This document shows, piece by piece, positions 39,349 to 49,762 of a DNA stretch of 64,000 nucleotides; the first letter of the stretch is position 1, and each line of letters begins with the position of its first letter. The DNA lies in NCBI RefSeq assembly GCF_004283755.1, contig NZ_SHMH01000005.1:359774-423773 (forward strand), read 5' to 3'. The notes beneath the pieces were generated by a model. The model ran no database searches, was not told where the DNA came from, and saw nothing but the letters and a program-made list of their open reading frames with translations. This DNA is from Pseudoxanthomonas winnipegensis. Lineage in GTDB: Bacteria > Pseudomonadota > Gammaproteobacteria > Xanthomonadales > Xanthomonadaceae. The translations under genes and the position numbers were made by a program.

Positions 39349-40239
39349 TTATTGCGCGTAGCGGGCCAGGTCGAGATCGGCGAGCAGCGTCGGCCCCGTC
39401 GGATGCCAGTGCAGCCGCGCCTGGGTGAGGGCACTGGAGGCCGGCATGTCCTGCGCGGCGAAGTGCATCAGCCAGCCGAAGTAGGCCGGGGCCTCTTTCG
39501 GCGCGACCGACACCACCGGCAGCTTCAGCCCGCGACCGAGCGATTCGGCGATGTCGCGGCTGCTGACGCCTTCCTCGCCGACCGCGTGATAGCGCGCCCC
39601 GCGAACGGCCGCCTCCACGGCAAGCCGGTACAGGCGCACCACATCGGCAAGATGCCCGGCCGACCAGCGATTGCGGCCCTCGCCGACATAGGCGACGTAG
39701 CCCTTGTCGCGGGCAACGGCGATCAGCGGCGAGACCAGGCCCTGCCGGAGCGGATCGTGGACCTGCGGCAGCCGCACCACCGACACATTCACGCCAGCCT
39801 CCAGCAGGGCATTGCCGGCCAGCTCGGAGGCGACGCGCGGATTGGGATGATCGGGATTGAAAACGTCCTCGCTCGCCAGTTCGCCGTCCCGGGCGATGCC
39901 GAATCCCGTTCCCGAGGTGATGACCAGCGGACGGTCGGAGCCCTTGAGCGCCTCGCCGAGCGCGGCGATGACGCGCCCGTCCTTCTGGCAGTTCTCGACG
40001 AAGCGCGAGAAGTCGTGATCGAACGCGGTATGGATCACGCCGTCCGCCTGGGCGGCGCCGGCACGCAGGCCTTCGGGATCTTCGAGCGTGCCGCGATAGA
40101 CCTCGGCGCCCGCGGCGCGCAGCGCCTGGGCACCCGCGTCGGAGCGGGTGACGCCGATGACCTGGTGGCCTGCGCCGATGAGTTCGGGGACGAGGGCCGA
40201 GCCGATGAAGCCGGTCGCGCCGGTAAGAAAGATGCGCAT
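39349..40239 (-). CDS. SDR-family NAD(P)-dependent oxidoreductase (extended type)
   Basis: 296 residues opening with a classical nucleotide-binding motif MRIFLTGATGFIGSALVPEL. DGVIHTAFDHDF and VITSGTGFGIA fit the atypical extended SDRs, in which the Tyr-Lys pair is less regular. The substrate is not evident. It is divergent from the HTH regulator at 40338, a common pairing that suggests the reductase is its target. Confidence 0.85.
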   Translation of the reverse strand: MRIFLTGATGFIGSALVPELIGAGHQVIGVTRSDAGAQALRAAGAEVYRGTLEDPEGLRAGAAQADGVIHTAFDHDFSRFVENCQKDGRVIAALGEALKGSDRPLVITSGTGFGIARDGELASEDVFNPDHPNPRVASELAGNALLEAGVNVSVVRLPQVHDPLRQGLVSPLIAVARDKGYVAYVGEGRNRWSAGHLADVVRLYRLAVEAAVRGARYHAVGEEGVSSRDIAESLGRGLKLPVVSVAPKEAPAYFGWLMHFAAQDMPASSALTQARLHWHPTGPTLLADLDLARYAQ

Positions 40240-40337
40240 GGTGCGGTGTCCTGAGCGTGGAGCTGCGCACTATCTGGCAGATCTCCATACCGGTAAATTA
40301 GTGATCTCATCCTAGTAAAGCGACTAACAGGCTCCGC

Positions 40338-41168
40338 ATGCCCGTCGGCACGGCCAAATCCCTGGGCGATTTCCTGAGAAGCCGCCGCACGCGCCTGGAC
40401 CCGGCCAGCTTCGGCTTCACCGGGCGCAGGCGAACGCCCGGGCTGCGCCGGGAAGAGGTCGCGCAACGCGCCCATATCAGCCCGACCTGGTACACCTGGC
40501 TCGAACAGGGCCGCGGCGGCGCGCCATCGGCTGAGGTCCTGGACCGCGTGGCCAGCGCGCTCATGCTCACCGAGGCCGAGCGCGAACATCTGTTCATGCT
40601 CGGCCTGGGGCGGCCGCCCGAGGTCCGCTACAAGGCGGTGGACAGCGTCAGCCCCCGCCTGCAGCGGTTGCTCGATCTGCTCGACGCGAGCCCGGCGATC
40701 ATCCGCACGGCCACCTGGGAGATCGTGGCCTGGAACCGGGCCGCCACCGTCGTGTTGACCGACTACGGCGCGCTGCCGGTGGGCCAGCGCAACATCCTCT
40801 ACTTCCTGTTCCGCGATCCGGCCGCGCGCGCCAAGCAGCACGACTGGGACAGCGTGGCCCGCTTCGTGGTGGGCGGCTTCCGCGCCGACGTGGCGCGCGC
40901 CGGCCTGGCCTCCGAAGTCGGTGAGCTGGTGGACGAGCTCTGCAGGCTCAGCCCGGAGTTCGAAGCGCTGTGGCATGACAACGAAGTGCTCGACGCGGGC
41001 GGCGGCGAACACCTCAAGCGCCTGCTGCATCCGGAGCTGGGGCCCATCGCACTGGAATACTCGGCCTTCGCCGTCGACGGTCGGCCGGACCTGAGCATGA
41101 TCGTCTACAACCCGACCGATCCCGAAGTCGCGCAGCGCATCAGGGCGCTTGCCAACGCGTCCGGCTGA
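40338..41168 (+). CDS. MmyB-like XRE-family regulator
   Basis: 276 residues. The N-terminal XRE helix-turn-helix (LGDFLRSRRTRLDPASFGFT, RTPGLRREEVAQRAHISPTW, YTWLEQGRGGAPSAEVLDRV) is followed by a MmyB-type ligand-binding PAS-like domain (ALPVGQRNILYFLFRDPAAR, HNEVLDAGGGEHLKRLLHPE with small differences). Such regulators usually control the adjacent divergent oxidoreductase. The gene is intact. Confidence 0.9.
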   Translation: MPVGTAKSLGDFLRSRRTRLDPASFGFTGRRRTPGLRREEVAQRAHISPTWYTWLEQGRGGAPSAEVLDRVASALMLTEAEREHLFMLGLGRPPEVRYKAVDSVSPRLQRLLDLLDASPAIIRTATWEIVAWNRAATVVLTDYGALPVGQRNILYFLFRDPAARAKQHDWDSVARFVVGGFRADVARAGLASEVGELVDELCRLSPEFEALWHDNEVLDAGGGEHLKRLLHPELGPIALEYSAFAVDGRPDLSMIVYNPTDPEVAQRIRALANASG

Positions 41169-41237
41169 CGCGGACCGAAAGCCGGATCGGGCAGGCCCAC
41201 TACAAGAGGGCAGGGCAACCGCCCCGGACGCCCGGCC

Positions 41238-42206
41238 TCACCCGGCCAGCACCTCGGCGAACAGCGGCGCATCCACATTGCCGCCGGTGAGCGCCACGCC
41301 GATGCGCTGCCCCGCCCAGAACCTGCGCTGCTGCATGGCCGCCGCCAGCGCGGCGGCGGCGGCGCCCTCGGCCACGTTGTGGGTGGCGGTGTAGAGCAGG
41401 CGCATCGCGGCGGCCACCTCATCGTCGGTGACCGCGACCACGTCCTCGGCCTCGGCACGCACCACCGCCATCGCCTCGGCCACCGGCAAGCGGCAGGCCA
41501 TGCCGTCGGCGAGACGGGTGTTGGCGGGCGACTCCACCAGCATGCCGCTGCGCCAGGACTGCAGGCTGGCATCGGCATGCGCCGAGACCACGCCGACCAG
41601 CCGCGTGCTCACGCCGCAGTAGGCGCGCGCAGCAGTCGCGCCGGCGAAGCCCGAGCCCAGGCCGATGGGCACGAACAGCACATCCGGCGCCCCGCCAGCG
41701 GCCTTGGTCGCCTCGAAGAACTCCACATAGGCCGTGGCCACGCCGCGCACCAGCTCGCGATGGAAGGAGGGGATGCGGTGCAGGCCATGCGCGCTCGCCA
41801 GCGCGGCGGCGTGGTCCGACGCGGCCTGGAAGTCCTCGCCATGCTCGACCAGCTCCACGCCCAGCGCCCGCATGGCCGCGTTCTTCTCCACCGAGTTGCC
41901 ATGCGGCACCACGATGGTCGCCTGCAGGCCGTGGCGGCGCGCGGCAAAGCCGACCGACTGCCCATGGTTGCCGCGGGTGGCGCTGATCACCTGCCGCACC
42001 TCCGGCTGGGCGCGGCGCAGCTCCTCGAAATAGGTCAGCCCGCCGCGCACCTTGAAGGCGCCCACGGGCGTGTGGTTCTCATGCTTGATCCAGACCTCGG
42101 CGCCCAGCGCCTGTTCGATCTGCGGCCAGCGGTACTGCGGCGTCGGCGGCAGGGCGGCGCGCACGGTGGCAAGCGCTGCGGCGATCTCGTCGGAAGAGAA
42201 ACGCAT
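41238..42206 (-). CDS. PLP-dependent threonine/serine dehydratase-like enzyme
   Basis: 322 residues of the fold type II PLP family. Lys in HTPVGAFKVRGGLTYF is the Schiff-base residue, ISATRGNHGQSVGFAA binds the substrate carboxylate and VPIGLGSGFAGATAARA holds the PLP phosphate. It resembles catabolic threonine dehydratases or the hydroxyectoine-type EutB group and lacks a C-terminal ACT domain, so it is unlikely to be the biosynthetic IlvA. The start is 1.1 kb from the LysR gene, on the same strand. Confidence 0.85.
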   Translation of the reverse strand: MRFSSDEIAAALATVRAALPPTPQYRWPQIEQALGAEVWIKHENHTPVGAFKVRGGLTYFEELRRAQPEVRQVISATRGNHGQSVGFAARRHGLQATIVVPHGNSVEKNAAMRALGVELVEHGEDFQAASDHAAALASAHGLHRIPSFHRELVRGVATAYVEFFEATKAAGGAPDVLFVPIGLGSGFAGATAARAYCGVSTRLVGVVSAHADASLQSWRSGMLVESPANTRLADGMACRLPVAEAMAVVRAEAEDVVAVTDDEVAAAMRLLYTATHNVAEGAAAAALAAAMQQRRFWAGQRIGVALTGGNVDAPLFAEVLAG

Positions 42207-42362
42207 GGCGGACCAAGGAAACGGGCAGGTAGGAGAACTCGAAGGATATCGACGAAATCAGCGGAATGGAGCGCGCGGCCGAGCAGGATGCGGGCGCCGA
42301 GGGGAAGTCTTTCGGATCGTGCAGCCTGGCCGAGGCAGGCTCGGCATGCGCGAGCGCGCGGC

Positions 42363-43315
42363 TCAGGAAGATGCGGCAGCGCGCCGCCGGCCGCGCCGAT
42401 CGCTTGGCGCAGGCGGACTGCACTCGGCCTGCGGAAACACACGCGCGCACAGGAAGTCGACCAGGGCCCGGAACTTTGGGGGGAGGGATGCTTGCCTGCC
42501 GGCCACAGCACGTGGAATACCCCAGTGCGCTCCACATGCTCGCTGAGGATCGACTTGAGTCGCCCCTCTGCCAACAGCGCATGGATGGCGAAATCCGGCA
42601 GGTGGGCGATTCCCAGGCCCCGCAGGGCGAAACACAGGCGCGCCTCGATGTTGTTGCAGATCATCGAGGTGGGCAGCTGCAGCTCGGGCTCGCCCGGGGC
42701 CGGCCGCAGCGCCCAGGTCTCCAGCTTGCCGCTGTTGGGATAGCGATAGTGCAGGCAGGTGTGCCCACGCAGATCGGCGCGCGTCATCGGCGTGCCGCGG
42801 CGCGCCAGATAGTCCGGCGAGGCCACCAGCCGCATCTGGAAGCTGCCCAGGCGCCGGGCCGACAGGCGCGAGTCGGCCGGCTGGCCCGTGCGCACGACGG
42901 CATCGAAGCCTTCCTCGACCAAATCGACCATCCGGTCGGTGAAGTCCAGGTCCAGCTCGATCTCGGGATACGCGCGCATGAAATCGCCCAGGACCGGCAG
43001 CACCAGCGAGCTGACCAGGGGCAGGCTCACCCGCAGACGGCCGCGCGGCGCGGCCGACGCCTGCGACAGCTCCAGCTCGGCCGCCTCGATCTCGGCCAGG
43101 ATGCGGCGGCTGCGCTCCAGGAACAGCAGGCCCTCGGCGGTCAAGGTGACGCTGCGCGTGCTGCGATGGAACAGGCGCACCTCGAGCTTGTCTTCCAGCC
43201 GCGCCACGCGCTTGCCGACGGCCGAGGCCGACACGCCCAGCAGCCGGCCGGCGGCGACGAAGCTGCGCGTCTCGGCGACCTGCATGAACACCGCAAAGCC
43301 CGTCAGGCTTTCCAC
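42363..43315 (-). pseudogene. LysR-family regulator with a C-terminal frameshift
   Basis: Starts GTG 43315 (VESLTGFAVFMQVAETRSFV, then LLGVSASAVGKRVARLEDKL), a normal LysR helix-turn-helix and effector domain. At the C6 run near 42478 the frame breaks. The family ending (KFRALVDFLCARVFP) is in a second frame and stops at 42363, while the first frame runs on without homology. The lost part is only the last 25-30 residues, so partial function is possible. The homopolymer setting suggests a sequencing error or slippage. Divergent from the MFS gene, its probable target. Confidence 0.8.
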
Positions 43316-43571
43316 GTTCGGCTCTCCTCGAGGATTGCGGACATTTGATTCCGCACATCGAGGAACTGTAGCCCGCTTTTTCTCCAATCAAGGGATTCCT
43401 ATCGTCGCGGCATTGCCCACCCGATCAAGGCCCTGCCATGACGCGTTCCGTACTCCTTCAACCCCAGGATGCTCCACCTGCGCATCTGCCCGAGGGTCTT
43501 CAGGCCGTCAGCAAGCCGGCGTGCGCCGCCGCATGCCGGGCGCTGTCCGCACGCCAGTGCCAGGCGCGGCC

Positions 43572-44726
43572 ATGATCGGCACCCGGCCCTTGTTCTTCAT
43601 CGCGCTGGGCCTGTTCGGCCTCTATGTGGTCGAGTTCGGCGTGGTCGGCATCCTGCCGGCCGTGGTCCAGCGCTACGGTGTCGGCGTGGCCCAGACCGGC
43701 GGGCTGGTGGCGCTGTTCGCGACCGTGGTCGCGGTGTGCGGGCCGGCCATGGTGCTGTGGCTCTCGCGCCTGGACCGGCGCAAGGTGCTGGCCGCCTGCC
43801 TGCTGGTCTTCAGCCTGTGCAGCCTGTTGTCGGCCTGGGCGCCCAGCTTCGGCGCGCTGATGGCGCTGCGGGTGCCCTCGGCGCTGCTGCATCCGGTGTT
43901 CTTCTCGGTGGCCTTCGCTGCGGCCGTGTCGCTGTACCCGCCGCAGCGCGCCGCGCACGCCACCTCGATGGCCTTTCTCGGCACCACGCTGGGGCTGGTG
44001 CTGGGCGTGCCGCTGGCGACCTGGATCGAGGTCACGCTGTCCTACGAGGCCTCGTTCTACTTCTGCGCCGCGGTGAGCCTGGTGGCCGCCGTCGGGGTGT
44101 GGAGCATGCTGCCACCCAGGCATGAGGCCAGGCCCCAGGCCCCGGGGACGGTGCTGGCGGTTCTGCGCAGGCCGGCGGTCTGGCTGTCGGTCGCCGCGAC
44201 GGTGTGCGTGTTCGCCGCGATGTTCTCGGTCTACAGCTACGCCGCCGAATACCTGGCGCGACGGGCGCACCTGGGCGGTGAGGCGATCGGCCTGCTGCTG
44301 GGCGTGTTCGGAGTGGGCGGCGTGCTGGGCAACCTGCTGGCCGGACGCGCGCTGGGCCGTCGACTGGCCGGGACCGTCTTGCTCTATCCCGTGGTCCTGG
44401 CGGCCGCCTATGGCGTGCTGCTGACGTACGCATCGGCCTCGTTGGCGATCATGCTGCCGCTCTGCCTGCTGTGGGGCGCCGCGCATACCAGCGGCCTGAT
44501 CGTCAGCCAGCTCTGGATGACCTCGTCGGCGCCGGACGCGCCCGAGTTCGTCACCAGCCTCTTCGTCTCCGCCGCCAACCTGGGTGTGGTGCTGGGCGCG
44601 GCCGTTGGCGGCGGTTTCATCGATGCGTTCGGGATGCAGGGGACGGTCTGGAGCGGCTGGCTGTTCGCGGCGTTGGCCGCTTTCGCAGTGCTGGCGCGGA
44701 GGCCCTGGCGGATAAGCCAGCCCTGA
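43572..44726 (+). CDS. MFS transporter (DHA1/arabinose-efflux-like)
   Basis: 384 residues from ATG 43572, with 12 hydrophobic segments. The loop between helices 2 and 3 has LWLSRLDRRKVLAACLLVFS, the MFS Arg/Lys motif, and ALRVPSALLHPVFFSVAF contains motif B. It matches small drug or sugar efflux permeases of the YdhP/AraJ type. It is divergent from the LysR gene, which suggests substrate-dependent control. No substrate can be named. Confidence 0.88.
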   Translation: MIGTRPLFFIALGLFGLYVVEFGVVGILPAVVQRYGVGVAQTGGLVALFATVVAVCGPAMVLWLSRLDRRKVLAACLLVFSLCSLLSAWAPSFGALMALRVPSALLHPVFFSVAFAAAVSLYPPQRAAHATSMAFLGTTLGLVLGVPLATWIEVTLSYEASFYFCAAVSLVAAVGVWSMLPPRHEARPQAPGTVLAVLRRPAVWLSVAATVCVFAAMFSVYSYAAEYLARRAHLGGEAIGLLLGVFGVGGVLGNLLAGRALGRRLAGTVLLYPVVLAAAYGVLLTYASASLAIMLPLCLLWGAAHTSGLIVSQLWMTSSAPDAPEFVTSLFVSAANLGVVLGAAVGGGFIDAFGMQGTVWSGWLFAALAAFAVLARRPWRISQP

Positions 44727-44921
44727 GTGCGGCGCTCCGGGAACGCGGACGTGGCGGGGAGTCGGTTGGGCAGGGCAGGCGACACCGAACCTGCACCGCC
44801 AGCGCCATTGCCGAGCCATGCCCGACAAGGAGACGGAACGCAGGACGGCCGGGTCGCCGTGCACGCTGTCCAGACACCGCCAGTCCCTACGATGTGCGCC
44901 CCCACACCCTGGATCACCGCC

Positions 44922-45739
44922 ATGGCCGAACCGGTCGCGGAGCTGGACAATGTCCGCGAGGAAGAGCTCGAGGAACGCGCGCCGTCCAAGGCGGCCGCGG
45001 TGCACGAGCGCATCAGCCGACAGGGCGAGAAGGAGCTGGCGCGCGACTTCTTCGCGCTGTTCTGGTCGGCCATCGCCGCCGGCATGACGATGAGCATGTC
45101 CTTCCTGGGCCGGGCGCTGCTGCAGGCGTATCTGCCGGATGCGCCGGCCGCGTTCCTGATCGAGGCCGCGGCTATGCGCTGGGCTTCGTGTTCGTCATCA
45201 GCGCCGGGCAGCAGCTGTTCACCGAGAACACCATCACCCCGGTCCTGCCGGTGATGCGCAACTTCAGCCTGTACAGCCTGGGCCGACTGCTGCGGCTGTG
45301 GGGCATCGTGCTGCTGGGCAATCTGGTGGGTGGCTTCATCGCCGCGGCGGTGTTCGCCTGGCTGCCGATGTTCACGCCCGAGGTGGACAAGGCGCTGCTG
45401 GAGATCGGCCTGCACCTGGGCCAGGTGCCGCTGGCCACGACCTTCGGCACCGCAGTGTTGGCCGGCTGGCTGATCGCCACGCTGGTGTGGATGCTGCACG
45501 CGATCGAGCAGAACAAGCTGGCGATGATCGTGATCGTGACCTGGCTGATGGGCGTGGCCGGCGTGGCCCACGTGGTGGTGGGCACGATCGAGGTGATGTA
45601 TGTGATCCTGCTCGGCCAGGCGCAGGTCTGGCCCTCGCTCGTCGGCGTGGTGCTGCCGGCCCTGGTCGGCAACGTGCTCGGCGGCACCTTCATCTTCGCG
45701 CTGATGAGCCACGCGCAGGTCAAGGCGGACGTGGAATAG
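44922..45739 (+). pseudogene. Formate/nitrite-type transporter family protein, frameshifted
   Basis: Starts ATG 44922 (or 44892). The N-terminal soluble helix (RAPSKAAAVHERISRQGEKE) and the first helix (DFFALFWSAIAAGMTMSMSF) are in one frame, breaking after FLIEAAA. The rest (YALGFVFVISAGQQLFTENT, LLGNLVGGFIAAAVF, LPALVGNVLGGTFIFALMSH) continues in a second frame to 45739. One base near 45165-45172 accounts for the break. The restored protein of about 270 residues with six helices is a normal FNT-family channel of the YfdC-like subgroup. Pseudogene or sequence error. Confidence 0.82.
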
Positions 45740-45836
45740 CGAGCCGCCTGGCGGGTGCCGGACGCGACCAGGCCGCGTCCCGCAACACGCGATGGAAGCG
45801 GTGGGCGCGCCATCGCAGCGCGTCCGCCGCAACAAC

Positions 45837-46451
<615 letters not shown>

Positions 46452-46770
46452 GGTGCCTCCATGGGGTGGATGAACGGGAGGGCAGGCCGGATCGAGCGCG
46501 CCGGGCCACGACCGGCTGCCAGACGCAGTGCAGGACTTGCCTGGAGAACCGGGGTCGAAGGAGTGAGCTGATCGATCATGACGCTGCGCTAGAGGGGCCG
46601 CGCGTGGGCGGCATTCGCGTTGCGTCTGCGGCGGGGTCGTTGGCCCGGGGCCGCACGTCAGCGGTGCTGGTGCAGGTTGAATTGTCGCCGCATCCGGGTA
46701 GCGCGGCGTGAACGGCGCCGGGGCGCCGCGTAGAATCGCGCCCTTGTCCCCCTCAAGAGACCGTGTCGTC
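46452..46770. other. Intergenic region sod-tadA, no gene seen
   Basis: About 320 bases between divergent genes. No credible ORF, RNA or repeat was recognised. It presumably contains both promoters, but no box stands out. Confidence 0.5.
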
Positions 46771-47280
46771 ATGGATCCCGCCGCCGAGGCCATCGCCCGC
46801 GCGCCCGATGCCCAGGACGAAGCCTGGATGCGTCAGGCCTTCGCCGTGGCCGATATGGCCCAGCACGAGCTGGACGAGATCCCGGTCGGCGCGGTGCTCA
46901 TCGATGCCGACGGCCACTGCATCGGCCAGGGCGGCAACCGCAACCGCTGCGACCACGACCCGAGCGCGCACGCCGAGATCGTCGCCATGCGCCAGGGCGG
47001 GGCGCACCTGCGCAACCATCGGCTGGTGGGCTGCACGCTCTACGTCACGCTCGAACCCTGCGCGATGTGCGCCATGGCCATGGTCCATGCCCGGCTGGCG
47101 CGCGTGGTCTATGCCGCCTCCGATCCCAAGACCGGCGCGGCCGGCAGTGTGTTCGACCTGCTCGCAGACCCGCGCCACAACCATCGCGTGCAGGTCACCG
47201 GCGGGGTGCTGGGCGAGGAGGCGGGCCGCCGCCTGACCAACTACTTCCGCGCCAAACGCGGCAGGCCGCTGCTGGACTGA
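46771..47280 (+). CDS. tadA: tRNA-specific adenosine deaminase TadA
   Basis: 169 residues from ATG 46771. It deaminates A34 to inosine in tRNA-Arg(ACG). The zinc cluster is complete: [11 protein letters not shown] (His, catalytic Glu) and [20 protein letters not shown] (two Cys). [17 protein letters not shown] and [20 protein letters not shown] are the conserved C-terminal helices. An N-terminal extension of about 15 residues is slightly longer than in E. coli. Essential in most bacteria. Confidence 0.95.
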   Translation: MDPAAEAIARAPDAQDEAWMRQAFAVADMAQHELDEIPVGAVLIDADGHCIGQGGNRNRCDHDPSAHAEIVAMRQGGAHLRNHRLVGCTLYVTLEPCAMCAMAMVHARLARVVYAASDPKTGAAGSVFDLLADPRHNHRVQVTGGVLGEEAGRRLTNYFRAKRGRPLLD

Positions 47281-47313
47281 CCGGCAGACCGGCCGCGGCG
47301 CCGATCCGCGCCC

Positions 47314-48360
47314 TCAGCCTGCCGGGACGGAGTGCGATGCGCCCAGCCGGCGGGTTACCCAGCGCCGCGCAGGTGTCTCGATCGCCCGATTGACCAGCGC
47401 GGCCAGCGCCACGCTCGCCAGGACGCAGCCGATGCCGGCGACCCAGGGATTGATCCGGCCGAACAGGCCCAGCGCCTGCATCGCGTCCAGCACCGGCATG
47501 TGCAGCAGGTAGAGCGAGAAGCTGATGCGCCCCAGCTCGCGCACCGCGGCATTGGCCAGCAAGGCGTCCGACACGCGGGTGCGGAAGGAGAAGGCCAGCA
47601 CCGCCAGGGCCGCCATCAGCGTGCGCGCCAGATCGGAGTAGTACCAGTGCTCATGCTCCGCGACCTCGCCGGCCGGGAACAGCGGCAGCAGCATGTGCTG
47701 ATAGGGGATCAGCAGCAGCACCACGCCCAGGCAGGCCAGCAGCTGCAGGCCGCCGATGGTCGCAGGCCGCAACAGCGCCTGGCGCTGCAGCAGACGCCAA
47801 CGCAGCATGGCCACTGCCACGCCGGCAAGGAAGATATGCAGCTTGGTCACGAACAGCACGCCGGGCAGGGCAGGCGAGGTGACGTAGCTGGCTACGACGA
47901 ACAGCCCCAGCGCGCACAGCGCCAGGGTCCGCGGCGTGCCCCGCAGCAGCGCCAGCCCCCAGAGCAGCACGAAGAAGCCATAGAACTGGAACTCCGGCCC
48001 CACCGACCAGAACACCCCGACCGAACCGACGAAGGCCAGATGCCGCACCAGCTGCGCCGCATCCATCTGGTAGTGGAAGCCCTGGTGGACGAAGTGCGAG
48101 ACCAGGAACGACAGCACCACCACCAGGTAGTACAGCGGCACGATGCGCGCCACCCGCGCCACGCAGAAGCGGCGCACCGTCTGCGCGTTGAAGGCCTGGT
48201 GCAGGTGCAGGTAGGCCATCAGAAAGCCGCTGAGCGCGAAGAACAGCAGCACCCCGCACGCACCGAAGTTCACCCGATCCCAGGCCGCCGACTTGCCCGG
48301 AAGATGCGAGACCACCACCGCCAGCGCCGCCAGCCCGCGCACGCCATCCAGCGCCGGCAT
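47314..48360 (-). CDS. Acyltransferase-3 family membrane protein
   Basis: 348 residues from ATG 48360, which has an AAGGAG site six bases upstream. The start PALDGVRGLAALAVVVSHL and CGVLLFFALSGFLMAYL are the acyltransferase-3 family marks; about ten membrane segments follow. RVARIVPLYYLVVVLSFLV and SVGPEFQFYGFFVLLWGLAL are characteristic. It probably O-acetylates a surface polysaccharide or lipopolysaccharide component. Its upstream region contains a GTGGGAGCC repeat. Intact. Confidence 0.87.
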   Translation of the reverse strand: MPALDGVRGLAALAVVVSHLPGKSAAWDRVNFGACGVLLFFALSGFLMAYLHLHQAFNAQTVRRFCVARVARIVPLYYLVVVLSFLVSHFVHQGFHYQMDAAQLVRHLAFVGSVGVFWSVGPEFQFYGFFVLLWGLALLRGTPRTLALCALGLFVVASYVTSPALPGVLFVTKLHIFLAGVAVAMLRWRLLQRQALLRPATIGGLQLLACLGVVLLLIPYQHMLLPLFPAGEVAEHEHWYYSDLARTLMAALAVLAFSFRTRVSDALLANAAVRELGRISFSLYLLHMPVLDAMQALGLFGRINPWVAGIGCVLASVALAALVNRAIETPARRWVTRRLGASHSVPAG

Positions 48361-48398
48361 GTGCTCCTTGCCGACGCTCGCAACGCGCCGTTCCGCTT

Positions 48399-48471
48399 CC
48401 GTGGGAGCCGCCACGGCGGCGATGAGGCTTTCCCGATACAGCCCTGTCGCCGCCGTGGCGGCTCCCACATT
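48399..48471. repeat. GTGGGAGCC...GGCGGCGA inverted repeat (family type)
   Basis: GTGGGAGCCGCCACGGCGGC faces GCCGCCGTGGCGGCTCCCAC about 30 bases away, forming a long hairpin. Related copies occur at 49296 and 49548. Similar units are scattered in Xanthomonadaceae genomes. Confidence 0.8.
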
Positions 48472-48693
48472 CCCACCATCGCGCTGATGCGTCGCTGCGG
48501 GGATAGGACTTGTGGACAATGCACCGGCGTCCGCCGCGGGCTGCAAGTAAGGCGGGTTGCGCACGCCGGGCTCCGTAATGGCTGATCTGCATCGTCCATA
48601 ACGCGAGCGCGTCCCTGCACCGGACAGCCGGCGCCGACGGCCGCGCAGAGGCGCTGCGCTATGATGAACGACTGTTCCGCTCACTTCTTCGCC

Positions 48694-49263
48694 ATGACCA
48701 CAGCCCTCAACGCCAGCCACCTGATCTGGATCGATCTTGAGATGACAGGACTGGACACGGACCGCGATTCGATCCTGGAAATCGCCACGGTCGTGACCGA
48801 TTCCCAGCTCAACATCCTGGCCGAGGGACCCGAGTTCGCCATCGCCCATCCGCTCGACGCGCTGGAGCGCATGGACGAATGGAACCGCAACCAGCACCGG
48901 CGCTCCGGGCTGTGGGACCGGGTGGTGTCCAGCACCGTGACGCCGGGCCAGGCCGAGGCGGCGACCGTGGAGTTCCTGGCGCGCTGGGTGCCGGCCAACG
49001 CCTCGCCGATGTGCGGCAACTCGATCTGCCAGGACCGCCGCTTCCTGCACCGGCTGATGCCGCGCCTGGAGCGCTACTTCCACTACCGCAACCTGGACGT
49101 GAGTACGCTCAAGGAACTGGCGCGGCGCTGGGCGCCGCAGGTGCTGGAAGGCGTCAAGAAGCAGTCCTCGCACACGGCGCTGAGCGACGTGCACGACTCG
49201 ATCGCCGAGCTGCGCCACTACCGCCGCTACCTGGCGCAGCTGGCGCTGCCAGAGCAGGGCTGA
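48694..49263 (+). CDS. orn: Oligoribonuclease
   Basis: 189 residues from ATG 48694. It degrades 2-5-nt RNA and pGpG, so it also clears the c-di-GMP breakdown product. DEDDh exonuclease motifs: [20 protein letters not shown] (Asp, Glu), [15 protein letters not shown] (Asp) and [20 protein letters not shown] (His, Asp). Length and motifs are standard. An earlier ATG at 48661 gives a non-homologous extension. Confidence 0.95.
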   Translation: MTTALNASHLIWIDLEMTGLDTDRDSILEIATVVTDSQLNILAEGPEFAIAHPLDALERMDEWNRNQHRRSGLWDRVVSSTVTPGQAEAATVEFLARWVPANASPMCGNSICQDRRFLHRLMPRLERYFHYRNLDVSTLKELARRWAPQVLEGVKKQSSHTALSDVHDSIAELRHYRRYLAQLALPEQG

Positions 49264-49295
49264 GCACGCTGCAATCTCGCGGCGAACTTAGCTCG

Positions 49296-49653
49296 GTGGG
49301 AGCCGCCATGGCGGCGATGAGGCTCTACTAGGAAAGCCCCGTCGCCTCCATGGCGGCTCACACAAGGGCGGTGACTGACAGACGCCAGCCACTTCCTACC
49401 GTCATTCCCGCGAAGGCGGGAATCCAGGGACTTTCGCGCGGTGGATCAAGACGCCGGTTTCCAGCGTTCGCGGGAACGACGGTGGGTTTCCTCAGGAAGG
49501 GAAGGCTAAGGTCTAGGTGCAGCTAGGGGGCCGAGAAACCGGGGAAAGCCCGTCGCCGCCACGGGCGGCTCCCACCTGTAGAGCGGAGCTTGCTCCGCTG
49601 ATCTTCGTTCAGTTCGCGGGAAAGCCCCAGCGGAGCAAGCTCCGCTCTACAGG
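49296..49653. repeat. Cluster of family dispersed repeats downstream of orn
   Basis: Three types in 360 bases: a GTGGGAGCCGCCATGGCGGC hairpin at 49296-49364, the CGTCATTCCCGCGAAGGCGG-type unit at 49399-49430, and an inverted pair GTAGAGCGGAGCTTGCTCCG / GGAGCAAGCTCCGCTCTAC at 49577-49652. The region 49264-49762 holds no gene. Confidence 0.8.
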
Positions 49654-49709
49654 CGGACCGCCTCAAGATTTGAGGAGACACCTGCTCCCACCCAGCTACA
49701 GATAGCAGG

Positions 49710-49729
49710 AAGGCGGCCTTGGCCGCCTT
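49710..49729. terminator. Hairpin between orn and mscS, probable terminator
   Basis: AAGGCGGCC-TT-GGCCGCCTT, a perfect 9-bp stem followed by weak T tracts. It lies just after the mscS stop (minus strand) and the repeat cluster, so it may terminate transcription from either side. The T runs are poor. Confidence 0.4.
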
Positions 49730-49762
49730 ATTGCTGTTCAACTCACACGATGAAGCCGCGCG

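Noticed and set aside
43500..45005. 501-codon frame antisense to the MFS gene
   Set aside because: Low-complexity, no domain, and the sense strand has a well-formed transporter.
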